64,000 nucleotides of DNA. It comes from Bilabrum cf. latius (taxonomy: Eukaryota; Bigyra: Bicosoecida; Bigyra; Bicosoecida). The position numbers and the translations under genes are program-made. Location of the stretch: assembly GCA_965178125.1 (NCBI GenBank), contig OZ237767.1, positions 682,001 to 746,000 on the forward strand. Reading direction: 5' to 3'. This document shows, in pieces, positions 14,801 to 30,700 of this stretch; position 1 is the first letter of the stretch, and each line of letters opens with the position of its first letter. The notes beneath the pieces were generated by a model. That model searched no databases and was not told the origin of the DNA. It saw nothing but the letters and a program-made list of their open reading frames with translations.

Positions 14801-17800
14801 GGCCACAGGGCCCCCTCTTGCTCCAGCGCTGTGCCGAGCGCCTCCCCGTCTCCCTCAGCGCCCCACACACCCCAGTACCGCAGGGTGCTGCCGCGGCCCA
14901 TTGAGCCCCCCACAAACGTGCCCATGCCGTCCCACTCATATTTCTCCATAATTGCGGCGAACGGAGTCGAGCTCTGGACCAGCCCGCGGTTCCTCCTCGA
15001 CGATTCGCCGCTCGATTTGCCCTTCTTCGGTTTTCGGCTGCCTCTCGATTCCCGAGAGCTGGGCAACCCGGCGCGGCCCCGCTCCAGGCTCGAATCCAGC
15101 TCGGAAGACCCGGAACCGCTGAGCACAGAGCCAGGCTCAACGGAGCGGCTGCCCACCAGCGCCAGCCGATGGCCCGGTGTCTTGCTGGTCACACCCTCGT
15201 TGGAGCCGACCGCACCGGAGCTCTGCTCGCTGCGGGAGCGCTTCCCTCTCTTCCTGCCGCGAGCCAGCGAGCGGGTCGTCCTGTCGGTTGAAGACTTCTT
15301 CTTCTTGAAGCGCCCCGTGCTCTCCTCGCTGCCGGCAAGATCTTTGCAAGGTCGTCGCCACACCGGGATGTACCCTTCGGTGTCGTGCGCGCGGGCCAGG
15401 GCCCGGTCGAGTGAGAGATCCACCGAGGACTCGCTCGAGCGCCACCTGCCCGCGCCCCCTTGTGTCTCCTGCAGTCGACGCTCTACCTCCCCGCGCAACT
15501 TCCTCGAGTCTGGCGCCCAGTCTTCCAGGCCCTCCGCCTCGGCCCTGAGCTCCGCCTGGGCCTCCTGTCTCCGCCGCGCCATCTCGCGCTCCACACCTCC
15601 TGCATCAGCGAGCAGCAGCTGTGGCGAGTTAGATCTTGCCACTGTCAGCTCTTCTGCCTTGCCACCGCCTCCGGTTCCGGCTCCCGAGGCAGGTCCCGCC
15701 CCGGTCATACCTGTCGCCAGTTCCTCCGACCCGCGGTAGGCATCCATCGCCAGCTGCAGAGCGGCTTCTCCACCTCCCATCGAGCTCCCTGCCCTGGATC
15801 GCTTGCCCGAGCTGGTCGACCTGTACGCATCCCCACCTGCGGCTCGTGGGGCAGTCAGCGCCTGGAGGTCGTGTTCAGAGGCGGTCACGTGGATCGAGTT
15901 GGTATCCCTGGACTCCAAAGAATCTGAGCTGTCCCGGCGGTCTCTTGGGGAATCATGCTTCTCGTCGCGGTGGTTCGAGCGGATAATCTGACGAGGTCTG
16001 CCATTCGCCCGCAGCTTTGTTGGGATTCTAGCAACAGCTGGGGTCAAATCTGACGACCGGAAGGCGCGGTGCCCGGCAGACGCCAAGGCCGCGCCAGGCT
16101 TGCCCACAGCAAAATCTGCTGGTTGTCCCGCATCTTTCGGCTGGCTAGCAGGCATTGAGGAATCCTGCATAGTGGATCCAAACGTAGGCGCCTCCAGGTC
16201 ATCTTGCGAGGCAGGCAGTCCCGGGTGTTCGAGCCTCTCAGCGGCCGCACCCTGTGCCTCTCCGAGCCCCTGCTTGTGGATGTTGCGGCGCCCGCCTCGG
16301 TCTGCTCCTTTCTTGCGCTGGGGCCGCATGTCTGCGATGCCGCTCGCTGGCAGCGACGTGCCAGTCGTTGCTTGCGCCGGCATGCCGTTGGCCTGCTGGC
16401 TCAGCGCGAGCTGCCTCTTGTTGGCCTAGAGCGCCTCCCGCTCTAGGTCGGCAGCCCTGAGGGCCTGCTCTCTGGCGGCCTGCCGGAGTTGTTCATGATC
16501 TACTGGGGACGGCATTTCCCCAAACAGCGGCTCCTGCTCCCGTGCCTCGATCTCAGATGCATGCATGGCTGCTGCGAGTGCCTGAGGGGGCGCAGATAGC
16601 CCGGGCAGGGGCTCCGTGCCGTGCTCGCCCATATCCCCGTCGGATCCCGCGGAGCCCTTGCCGCTGCCATCGGACTCATCCCCGCTGGATCCAGCCGCGG
16701 GCCAGTGGCAGACACCCTCTCGGATGAATTTGCCCGCATCTTTCGGGCTGGCGCTGGCCGTGGTGCTGCCCCGGCGGTTCTTGCTGTTGGCCAATCGAAG
16801 CGCGGTCGCTCGCACGATGCGCTGCACCTGCTGCCGGTTGCGGGACCGCAGATCGTCCCTATGTCTCGCCAATCTGCGGAGAGCCACGGCCCACCGGTAC
16901 GTGGCCCAGAGGCCGTACCCGCCACCGATGGGACTCACGGAGGGACCCCCCGGGCGCACCTCCACGGCTGGCACTGGAGTGCCGCTGCACCCGCACAAGC
17001 ACTCGCAACCACGGGACCAGCACGTTCCACACCCGCTGCACCCGCACAGCCTGCAGCAGCTCGCGCACCCACACACCCACACCCGCGAGGCGGCCAGTCG
17101 CGCCGCGCCCTCCACAGTAGCACTGCACGCGCCTACCAGCCGGCCCAGCAGCCCCGGCACGAGGAGCACCCGGCAAAAGACCCGGAGCCGAATGGCCCAG
17201 TCCTTCGAGAGGGGGGCCAGCTCGGTCTCCATTGATGTGACGAGTGCAGCCATGGCAGCCGCAGCCAGCCCCGCGCACGAGACCAGGACGGCCCTCTCGG
17301 CGGCTGCTTGCACGGCGGATCGCGTGACGAGCGGCAGGGGTACCCGGCGGGAGGGCGGCGGCGGGGGTGCATTCGAGACCATCTCGGCGCGGGCCTCCTT
17401 GAAGGCCCGCTTCATGCGCAGGTCGGTGAGCTCTCGTTCCTGAGGGCTGCTGCCGGCGCTCGTTTCGCTGCCACGGGGACCAGGGGGTCGGGGACCCCCG
17501 GCCGCGCCCTCTGCTGAGCCCATAGGCTCTTCTTGTGAATTAATACTTGAATCATGCTGCTCATTGCTCCTCATGCTCGCATCGCTCCCAGCGGCAGGGG
17601 GTGGATTTATCGGGGAATCGCTGCGCCTGGCGGCAGCCGCCGCACGGGAGCCCCCTCTGCCATGCCAGCGGCTGCGGCGAGCAGGCTCACTCGCGACACT
17701 TGATAACCAAGAGACAGGAGCAATGCCGCCCATTCCAGAGACGTCGTCCTCGGCCATAGAATCAATGTCGAGCAATGCCGACAAGGAAGCGTCTGACCTC

Positions 17801-18674
17801 GACTGCTGCCTTTGCCTCGAAGCGGCAGCGTAAGCAGTCTAAGGAAAAGAGTTGCTACCTTGTGCATCTCCACCATCGCGCGCCGCGTCTTCGGTGGTTC
17901 GATGGGCGTCCGAGCGGCTAGAGACGGCCAAACGAACACGTCGTTCGGAGGCGCCCTCTCCTGTCGCACCCGACTCTGTCTCGGGCTAGTTTGCAGGCGC
18001 AAGCGTCTTTGTACTTCGAATTGCTTGGATGAGTCGTCGCAACTTATTCTTGCGTAGCTGCGCAGATACGCTTGCACCGACCGAGCTCCCGGCTGGCAAC
18101 GGGTTCAACAGCGATCGGTGCGTTGTAGACGCCCCAGGGTACATACTTGACTGCGGATGCATAAGTTTAAGAATAATAATATATTATAAATTGCTTGGAT
18201 GGGCACTGCGAGTGGAACGGTGGCCACTGTATCGCTTACAATCTACCAGGCATCATGTAGCAGCCAAAGGATGGCCAGCACTGCCTCTCTGGCCGATACG
18301 GCTAGTATCGACCCCCAGTATACATTCGAAGTAGGCTAGCTGCTTTGCGTGATCCGCACGCCTGCGTCGGCGATGCCTCCAAGCAGCCCAACAGCCGCGA
18401 CCAGCACAGCGGTCACTAAAAGCCAGCCACAAGGCGACCAAGATGCAGATAGGGACAAACCAGGCAAGCAGTAGCTGCAACATTTAGCACGCGTATGTTT
18501 TCGGAGCTGCATGTTCTTGTATCCATTCCTGTCCCAGCAAAAGCAAGGCGATTGTTGGTGGACACTCGTTAGCGCTGCGTCCCCGCCAGAAAGGAGCGCC
18601 CTCAAGGCTCGTTCCTGGTTGCTCGTAGGAATGGGATCGTCTGGTGCATACTACTGGTACTGAGAGGCTGCCAT
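5863..18674 (-). CDS. Giant multi-pass membrane protein, Cys-rich, unknown function
   Basis: I do not recognise this family. From 18162 down to the TAA at 5863 one frame runs 12.3 kb (about 4099 codons) with no TAA or TGA, interrupted only by about 33 TAG codons read as Gln. In DNA this GC-rich, dozens of TAA/TGA would be expected by chance, so the frame is coding. Hydrophobic segments lie near nt 17310-17180, 13345-13230, 13150-13040, 12750-12600, 11660-11590, 10610-10560, 9270-9180, 8990-8890, 8290-8160, 7310-7260 and 6260-5870. They are separated by long Ser/Arg-rich disordered stretches. Several membrane-proximal regions are packed with Cys, for example near 6300, 8330 and 11600. Start: an ATG at 18162 directly follows an in-frame TAA. 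However, an upstream ATG at 18674 opens a 157-codon exon with three hydrophobic helices that ends at a good donor, and splicing of 18146-17839 joins it in frame. I prefer the 18674 start but hold it loosely. Some Cys/Trp-rich stretches could be unspliced introns of length 3n. Confidence 0.72.
17839..18146 (-). other. Candidate intron at the 5' end of the giant membrane protein gene
   Basis: On the minus strand the donor is CAA|GTATGT and the acceptor is CTCTTTTCCTTAG|ACT. The 308-nt length (2 mod 3) is exactly what is needed to join the upstream frame, which starts at 18674 and would stop at TGA 18105-18107, to the 12-kb frame. The sequence is less GC-rich than the flanking coding DNA. The alternative is no intron and a start at 18162. 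Confidence 0.55.
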
Positions 18675-18864
18675 TGGGGGGCCAACCGAAGGTACTGCAC
18701 TCCTTCTAGATCGAATCGATCGATGCTGCAGAGAGAACGGCTCACGATGGTCGCAAAAAAGATCACTCGCCAATTGCCACATTCCAATCATTGATGGCGA
18801 CCCACTTCCGGTCGCTTCTGGTGCGATCGTATGCATTATGGTTCTTGTTGAATGCAAAACTACA

Positions 18865-21800
18865 TCAATCACTGAGCTCTGCCAACAGAGCCTGTACGTC
18901 AAGTCCACCAGTGGCCGGCGCAGCTTTGGTGCCAACTGCAACGCCAGTAGACCCCGCAGTTGGGTTCGGTCGTCGAGCTCCAGTGGCGTCGCGAGTACCC
19001 CGAGGGAGGCCATCCACGGCACAATCCCACGCAGTTCTTGACGAATGACTTTCCTTGGGCACGAGTGGCCTCACTCTAGACGGCGAGACAGCGTGCTCCA
19101 TCGGGTTGGTCCTCCGGCGACCACCAGTCTCGCCGAGTGAAGCTCTATCCGTCCAAGCCTCGGGCTCGCCTCGCTCGATCACGAAGTCGTCCTCATCATC
19201 GAATCCGGCATCGTCACTGACAACTGGAGCCGTCGACGTCTGAGCAAGTGCTGCCGCTGCCACTGGACCGCTCGATGCCTGCCCAGGCACCGCCGTGGCC
19301 TCCCTGCTGTTGCCAGCGGTTGCACGTCCATGTTCAGGTCCAGACGCGCCGCCCCAACCAATGCCCGATGTTGTTGCTTCGGCACCGATCGTGCCAAGGC
19401 GAGGTTCAGTACTACCTGAAGAACCATGAGCCACCGCTGGCACTTTGTCCGGCTAGTGGCCGAGGACAGTCGAGCCCCCCCTCGACGCAGGGGGACGTGG
19501 ATGACCACGATCACCGTGGTGGTATCGATCGAGATCACGCGCATGATCACGGTCGTGAGCCCGCTGTGCCTGCGTCTGGGCCCCGAGCGCCGCCTGAGCT
19601 CTCCTCGCCGCGGCGTCGTCCAGCGTGTAGCCGCCCGCCACGCCTGCTCCCACGCTCTGCCACAGCTTGCGGCGGATGAGGGCGCGCACCTTCTCGATCG
19701 ACTCGCTCACCCACGGCGGGCTGCCATCCTTCACGCGCACGTCCTCACGGCTATCACCCGGCAGATGCACGCTGGCGTTGAGCCGCTCCACCGTGGCATC
19801 GGGGGGCAGCTGGCCATCAGCCCGCCCCACAGCAATCCAGCTCTCCATGTAGCCGGGCACCTCCAGCGTGTTGGTGCACGTGTGGCTCGCGGGTAGACGC
19901 TGCAGTGCATTGCGGTGCGCCGCGAGCCCGTAGATCATGCCCGGCACGTCCAGCCTCAGTTCCTCGGAGGCCACCGGGGGCAGGGCAGGCACCCCAGTCA
20001 CGAACCGGAGGAAGGCTGCCTGCTGTTTGGGCGTGCCCCTGCGGACTGTCTCCCACAAGAGGGCGACCTGCACGGGGCACTCCGCGAGGGAGGGGTCCAC
20101 CACCACGCGGAAGACCTGCTCCAGAGGAAGCTGGCCACCCCCCTCACCCGCCCCGTGCATCTCCAGTGCCCTCTCAGGGGGTGGCTGTCCCCCCGAGAAG
20201 AAGTCCCTCAGGGCCTCGTCGCTGAAGCACTGCAGCACCACCCGGGCCACCCTCACGCTGTCCTCCACTGCCGCGAGCTCCTCCCCATCACGTACAGCCT
20301 CGTCCTTCGGGCGGGATGGCAGCCCGAGCGCAGTTGCGAACCCGAGCGCCATGCCTGCTAGACAGGCCCCGTCCCCGGGGAGGCACAGTCGCCTCAGAGT
20401 GGAGGCCAGCAGCCTGTCGCGCGCAGAGGGTCCAGGACCGTCGGTGCCACGCGCCCCTTCCTGTATAAAGAAGCCACCCTTTTGCACCTTCCTGAAGCCT
20501 TGTGCCGCCGCGACTGCAGGGTCCACCCGCCGGCTAGCTTCCTTCAAGTTGCTGTCCTGGCCTGCAGTGCCCCCGGCCCCTGGCTCAGATACGGATACCT
20601 GGCCCGAACTACTGACGCCAGGGGACCCAGGGGCTGACGCGGTGCGCGAGGTCGGCTGCTACTGATGGTGCGCATCCTCTGTGGTGCCCATTGCCCCGTT
20701 CCATCCGTCGCTACCTCTTGCCTCGCCGCCCCCCTCCCCCTCTTCTTCTTCATCGCTGTCCTCCTCCTCCAGCTCCAGCATCGCGGCCGCCTCGTCCTCT
20801 CCGAGCGCGCGCACTCTTGCGATCGCCTCAGCATTGCTCGGGTCCACTTCGTCTGCTACAGTCTCGTTCAGGGGATACGACCACTGGACATTCATGCCTT
20901 GCAACTGCCGTGCATTCGGAGCTTTAGATTCCGAGGGCAACTTGCCTTCTGCGGCATGGATTGCTTGCTGCAGCCCCACCAGCAGTGCCCTGCAAACGGG
21001 CCGGGCTAGGTGCACGCGGGGGGACGAGCGGTTGAGCAGCGAGCTACCGAGCAGCCACCCCAGCACGTGCCAAGGAACCAGGTCGGCGGCGGCGCGACCG
21101 CCTTGGTCCTGCGCTGGCCACAGCACAGCAGTCCCTGGCACTCGCTTGAGCATGGGCTGCCGTTCCAGACTGAACTGCCAGGTTCCGGTAGGTGCAGGCT
21201 TGTGGTTAGGAGCGGCACCAGCATCTGCGTCCATGCCACTGCACTCGCCAGCCAAGGTTGCGGGGAGCATGCGATCAAGCTGAAGCTCCAGCGCGAGCGT
21301 TTCTTCGTCTTGGCTACAGCTGCCCCGTCCGTTCGTGCCTGCAGCCGTCCCATTTCCCTGCGCAAGCACGTGCACCCGTGTAATCCTTGCCTCGAACACA
21401 TCTGCACGCACCGACGGGACCCCTTCGGCATCGCCAACCAGTGGATCCGGCCGAGCGGCAGGCACCCACCTTACCCTTCCGAGCACACCTCGCTGCCTCG
21501 ACTGGGACCCCAGCCAAACGTGATGCGCAGGCGCCGTCGATACCACGCCAGCATCCCTCTTGTGCTCCTGCCCTGGTCCATGCCCAGTCCAGACGCCCCT
21601 CAGCCTGGGCGCCCCCTCACGCCCCCATACAGAGCGCATGGCCAGCTCCTCCCACGCCTCCCCCTCCTCATGGAACCACTGCCCCACCGCAAGGAACAGC
21701 TCCTTCCTCAGCCCGTGCCCCTCGCCTGCCTCAAACCGCCCCCCTTCTGCCCACTTAATTCCTGCGCCGCCCCCTAGACCTGCAGCGCCGCCCACACCCG

Positions 21801-22974
21801 AGAAGGACACGTCCAGCGCCCGGGCGGCAGATTCGAAACTGCCAGCCTCGCCCAGGTGCTTCACGGCGCTGATGCACTGCTCCGATCTATCCACCGCGAG
21901 CCGCCGCCTGGGCACCTCCCAGTGGGCCGGCAGTCCCTGCCTCCTCCTCCCGCCGAGCCCCTCCCCCTGCCAGCTCCACGCCCACGCAGCCGCCAGGGGA
22001 CGCCTGCACGCCAGCGCGAGGGTGGTGCCGTCCAGCAGGGCTAGCACCCCGGGGACGAGCCGGCCCAGCGGGTGCATGGACCGAGGGTCCTTCGAGGATC
22101 CCGTTTGTGGTGCGCGTGCTGGGTCCCTGAGGCCCTCGGTGAGGGTTCGATCCTCATGCTCGTCTAGAGGGGGCGAGAAGGCATCCGTGGCCAGCAGCCC
22201 CAGCGCCGCGAGGACGCCCTCCAGGAACGGAGCAGGGGCATGGGTGGTCGTTGCGGAGGCAGTGTCTGGGCCATCGAGATGAGTGGTACACTTCTTGTTC
22301 TCAGATCCTCTCAATGTACCCGAAGAAGTGTCAAACCCCGATCCCAACCTACCAGTCCCCGCGATCGGCCCGAAGCCTCCACCATACGCCTTCCCACTGC
22401 CGAAGCCGCGAGCGTGGGCCCCGTCGGCACCAGCGGTTTTCCCGCTGCTGCCCATGCCCCAGCCGGCAGCAGCGCCCACATTCCTCGACTGGGTACTATC
22501 GTTTGGCCCGACTGAAGCCCGCACTGCCGCGCACGCGAACCCAGGCGAGTCCGCAGGCAAGCCGTCCCGGGAACGACCGCCGAGCTGGTCGCCCCGCCAC
22601 GCCGATGTGAGCACCAGACGAAGCAGCTCGTTCAAGGGCGATGAAACTGCCAGGGCACCTAATGCATAGTCGCCTGCAGATCTCGCGGCACGGACACAGG
22701 CATTGACGTACATGGCAACACGGTGAACTTGCGTCGCAGTCAGCAGCCGATTCGGAGAGCCGTGCCAGTCCACATCGGCAGTGGACAGTATCTACCCCAC
22801 CCGCTGCGCGAGCTTAGCTACAGTATGCGGTGTCCATGCCCTGCCGTCATCATCTTGGCTTTGGACAAACTGCCTGACTGATGGACAAATTCTCGCACAC
22901 CAGCGGTCCAGGCAGGCCCGCACATCCTCGACACGAACGCCTCCATAACTGCTGTCCTCCATCATGAATTGCAT
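18865..22974 (-). CDS. HECT-type E3 ubiquitin-protein ligase-like protein, 1369 aa
   Basis: This is a likely ubiquitin ligase that accepts ubiquitin on a catalytic Cys before passing it to substrate. HECT-like signatures appear in order: GLRKELFLAVGQWFHEE at about residue 410; VPWHVLGWLLGSSLLNR, matching the N-lobe L-G-x-L-L-G-x-x-L pattern; FLRFVTGVPALPP; and LPASHTCTNTLEVPGY, whose Cys (codon 19876-19878, residue 1033) is at the catalytic position. The domain is spread over about 620 residues instead of the usual 350 because of Gly-, Pro- and acid-rich inserts. About 336 residues follow the catalytic Cys, where HECT proteins usually have only a few tens. Three in-frame TAG codons (low coordinates 22792, 20659, 19453) are read as Gln; the stop is TGA. 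The start ATG at 22974 is preceded by a TATATAAA-like stretch. The N-terminal 400 residues are not recognised. Confidence 0.8.
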
Positions 22975-23600
22975 CTATTTTATATACCAGCACGAAAACT
23001 TAGACAATGTTCCTTGCGATGCAAGAGTGATGTCGTGCGCTACACGAGCTCGTCCAACGGCTCGGTCCGCGGTATTTGTGGCCTACGACGGCGCTATTCC
23101 AACCAGAGTAAGAAGAACTGGTCTGGACCATACAATTGTAATCATGCTGGAACAGTTTTGGATGCATTGAACCGCTCGTCTGGTGGGTAAACTACCGGCG
23201 AGTTTGCGTCCATTTCTTGCAGGTGCACCGCCGCTGTTGTCACGTTGTTGTTGCGTATTGTCTGCGCTAATGCACAAACCCATGTCAAACACTAAATACG
23301 AACGACTACATGCTTAGACACGTCAAACGTGGCGGGGTGTTGCTAGTTCACAACCCGCAATGTAGGCTGCATTATGCAGCCAAGCATCATGATGTAGCGG
23401 AACCTCGTCGTCGGTTGAGGTCGTTCAAGGACTTCCAATGAACCAGCGGCACCATCTTCAACACTACCCGTTCAACAAGCTGTCATCCGAATTGGCAGTG
23501 CGAAGGTAGCGCGAGCGGATTGTTGTGCAGCAATGAATAATCGTCTTGGTATCAAGTAGACAGAGTCCTACGAATGGCTCTGCGGGCCCTTGCAGTCGCC
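22975..23600. other. Intergenic, 626 bp
   Basis: This lies between the start of the HECT gene and the end of the stalked membrane protein gene, both on the minus strand. It is less GC-rich than the genes. A TATATAAAA-like stretch immediately upstream of the HECT ATG could be a core promoter element, but its closeness to the ATG makes that uncertain. I see no open frame worth calling, no tRNA and no repeat. Confidence 0.5.
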
Positions 23601-27037
<3,437 letters not shown>

Positions 27038-27761
27038 TATTCTTGGCCGAGAGAGGATTTGTCTGAGGAAAGGAAAGGGATTCTGACCCTCACCGCGTGC
27101 TCGCATTACCTCCGCTCGTCAGCTGCAGCAGCAGTCTGAAATACGATCCTACTAGTAGCGTGCAACTTGAGCACCACGGCCTCACCACGGCGGGGTGTAG
27201 GCGTTGTTGGATCATCCTGATTGAACTCGGGAGTCTCGATGAGTGCCACAGAGATTAGGCGTGGGACGAAGGGTCTGGTGCGAAGTCTTGAAGGTGGCAC
27301 AGTGATGATGATGTTGGTGATGATTGAGCAGCTTGAATGCAGAATCCAGCTGTGAGCCTTTTCAGGCTGCGGCACTGAGTGCGCGAGGCTTACAACGGAA
27401 GTTGAAGGTGAAGTTGACTCACCCACCCACCTGTGAGTTGGTGAGGCCAACAAGGCCTCTGAGATTGAGGTCGCGCGTTGGGCGCAGGACCCGCTCGAGG
27501 TGCAGGCTCAGATGCGACGCAGCGATGCGGAGGAGTGAGAGCGCGCTTAATGAGGCCAGGTGTGTCATGACGGGCAGAGTAGAGAGGGATGGGAGTTCAC
27601 CAAGCGGGTGAGGGAGGAATGGAGGAGGAGATGATCGACCGACAACCCACGCAGGCGTCGCGCATCTGGATTTTGGGTCTCTGGCAGTTGCACGACACTG
27701 TGCGACCACTTGCGATCGCCGATGATCGGCCGATCAGACACCGCAGTGAGAAGTGGCCGGC
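27038..27761. other. Intergenic between two divergent genes, 724 bp
   Basis: This separates the stalked membrane protein gene (minus) from the first Sfi1-like gene (plus), so both promoters should lie here. On the minus strand, 27109-27063 looks like a 47-nt intron (donor GAG|GTAATG, acceptor CCTTTCCTTTCCTCAG) just upstream of the chosen ATG. It is probably in the 5' UTR, because the upstream frame has no ATG. I see no convincing gene in the rest. Confidence 0.5.
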
Positions 27762-30700
27762 ATGGACTGGAATGATTTCGGTGAAGAGTCAGATGTATCA
27801 GACCCCGGTGACTGGATGACGCGCGGGCACAGGCGCGTGTCCTTGCTGCTTTCCGAGGCGGAGCGTGCAGCGGCGGCAACGCAGTTTAACTCTGGTGCAG
27901 CATGCGGCAACCGCGCGTCTAGCCCCACAAGAACGTATTCGAGCAGTAAACCAGGAAATGATTCACAGATGAAGGCCCAAATCGTGCCCCCGTCGCTGCC
28001 ACTCTCAGTGAATCGATCTTCTATGCGGCGCCGGAGGCGATCAAGCATTGGCCTCGCGTCACCCGTGTTGAGATTGTCGCAAGCCAGCTTGATTGACGGC
28101 GTATGTGTTGAGATATCTGATGAGGAGTCAAACTCTCGGGAATCGCCTGTCGCAGAAGGAGGCGGCACTTCACTGCAGTAGCACAGGGAGCTAGTGGACG
28201 CACTACGACTCAGCGATGCGGGGAGCGCAACAAGTAGTTCGCAGAAAAACCCAACCCGACGTAGGCGAGCCGCATCTCGACAGAGGCGGCTCTCTCGTTT
28301 GAGCCGAACATCGGGAGTATCCGGTAGCTCGGCGCAGTCGACTGATGGATAGGATCGATTGGGACCTGGCGTTTCTCCCACAAGACCCCAACAACAGAAA
28401 GTATCTCGTGAAGGTGCAGACGAGTCTAGTCAACTTCAGAGCTAGATTGCCGATGGACGGCCCGTATCTCCTCCAGGCAGCCCGGATCGTTTCTGGGGTG
28501 AGCAGCCTGCCGCGGGCCATCAGTTGGGCAGGGGCAGGGGCAGTCCCGCGGTACTTCGCAGGAGAAGTTCCCTATCAGGTCCGCGAGTGCGCCCCAGCGC
28601 GCAGGGGGCGGCTGCAGGGCCTAAAGCAGCGGGCGGCGCAAAAGGTGCGGGAGGGAGGCCACGAGCCAGCAGCGGAGCGGAAGCGCACGATGTGGCGCGT
28701 CGCAGTGCAATACAGCGGGTGCGATTCGGTGGAAGCGATGCAAGAGCAGCAAAGAACGTCCAGCAGACAGCCGGTGCTGGGGCGGGCCCCCCTGGTCGCG
28801 CCAAGAGCCAGGAGCCCGCTGGCGCTGGCACTGGCACTGGCGCTGGCACTGGCAGGAGAGGGCTCGGGCCCCGCAAGCTGAGGCTTTCCATCTCCGTGCC
28901 CGACTCTGCCATCACGGACGGGGCTGAAGTGGGGCGCGGCACCGGCGGAGGGAGCGGGAGCTCGCCAGATCCAGGCATGGCAGGGCGCCGGTCTCGGGTA
29001 CAGGGCCGCAGTAGCATCCTGGCGAATGCGGCGGACTTCCAGCGGGCTCTTGAGGCAAATCCTGGAGCGGCTGGAGGCATCATCACGAGACGGGGGCCAA
29101 ACACGGGGATGGGTCGGGGCAGGAGGCGCGGGGCCCAGCCGCTTCGATCGCCGTCTGGACGTGTGAAGCGGGCCCCCGGGGGCGCCAGGCTGCGAGACGT
29201 TGAGTTCGTGCCTCCGCCTCGCCCGCACGCGCCCATGTTCTCGCCCGTGTCCAGAACGCGGGTGCTGGCTCGCAGCGAGCGCAGAAGCAGCGCTTGGAGG
29301 GCCGTGCGCGGAGCGGTGGTGGACGAGAGCGTGCGAGCAGAGGTGCGGCGGCTGATCAATACGAAGCGCGTGTCGGAGGTGATGCGGCGGTGGAGGCGGC
29401 GGGAGCAGGGAAAGGAGCGGACGGACGCCAGAGCAAGCGCGGGGGCGGGACAGTCGATGGCAGACAGCGCTCCAAGGGCGCACGTGGACATATCTGCATT
29501 CGAGCATGGAGAACGCGCTAGTGCACACGACCGAGCGGTGCATCATAGTGGGAAGCGAAGGCAAGGCGGCGGGGTGTCGGGATCCGGTGCGGACTTGGGA
29601 GGAGCAGTTGACGGCTTCCTTCCTTCCGCGGCTGCCTCCACCTCATCCAAGGCTGGCTCAGGATCGGTGCCGCAGCCGTCCCGTACAGGCGACTCGTACA
29701 GCCAGCGGTCTGCCGACAGTCCTGATGGGATCCACGGCCATCGAATCAGCCCAGGCCCGCACTTGGAGGGTCTGGACTCCCCTCCGCGGCCCTTCCATGA
29801 CGATGAGATGGAGTCCAGCCACACGTCCGGGGAGTCCGACCTGGAGAGAGACTTGTCCTGCGGACCTACGATGCTCGTGTCCTCGCCCGTCCATATGGTG
29901 CAGGTGCTGGAGGCAGCTGGTGCTAGAGCCACCGATGTGTGGCGCGGGCAGCAGCAGTCGTACGGCAGTGGATCTAGGCCACCTCTGAGGAGCACGACGA
30001 TGGGCACTGGGGAGCCGGTGGCGATATCATCGGCCGAGGCATTCAGAGCGATCGATGACCCCAGAGACCTGATCGAGTCCGACAGCGGGAGCGAGGCCTC
30101 CTTGCCAGCGCAAGCGAGCGCACCTGTGCTAGTACTGCGGCGCGCAGATGACCTGCGCGTTTTGCTGGATAGGCATGGCCTGCGGGTGGCGGATGTCAGA
30201 GCAGGACAAGCAGGCATGTATAATGGGAGCCACCGGCTGTCTGGGAAGGAGCCAGAGGAGCGACATGTGGCCCTGGCGCGTGCACAGCTCCAAGGGGAGC
30301 GCGCTCGTGCTCTCCAGGCCGCGGTCTCAGAGGTTGCTGGGGTTGAGTCAGCTCCTGCAGAGGTCGCAAGTAGCGAGTCAAACCCTCCTGCAGAGGTCGC
30401 AAGTAGCGAGTCAAACCCTCCTGCAGAGGTCGCAAGTAGCGAGTCAAACCCTCCTGCAGAGGTCGCAAGTAGCGAGTCAAACCCTCCTGCAGAGGTCGCA
30501 AGTAGCGAGTCAAACCCTCCTGCAGAGGTCGCAAGTAGCGAGTCAAACCCTCACGAAGGACACGCGCGTGGCTCTGCACATGCTTCAACCCCGCGATATG
30601 GTTCCTTGCTCGTCAGGCTGCGATCCAGAAGGAGAGTGCTCGTCTCAGAGGATGACGCGGATGCGGTGGCCATCGAGCCGAACAGTGCTAGTATGGATGT

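Noticed and set aside
14603-15739. A 378-codon plus-strand Ser/Pro-rich frame
   Set aside because: It is the antisense of the Ser/Arg-rich part of the giant protein and does not extend beyond it.
18253-18483. A 76-codon minus-strand ORF with a hydrophobic start (MLQLLLAWFVPICILVALW)
   Set aside because: It overlaps the longer frame that starts at 18674 and can be spliced to the giant gene. It could be a real small membrane protein, but nothing else supports it.
30352-30549. A CRISPR-like array
   Set aside because: The units are direct tandem repeats with no unique spacers, inside a coding frame. The genome is eukaryotic.
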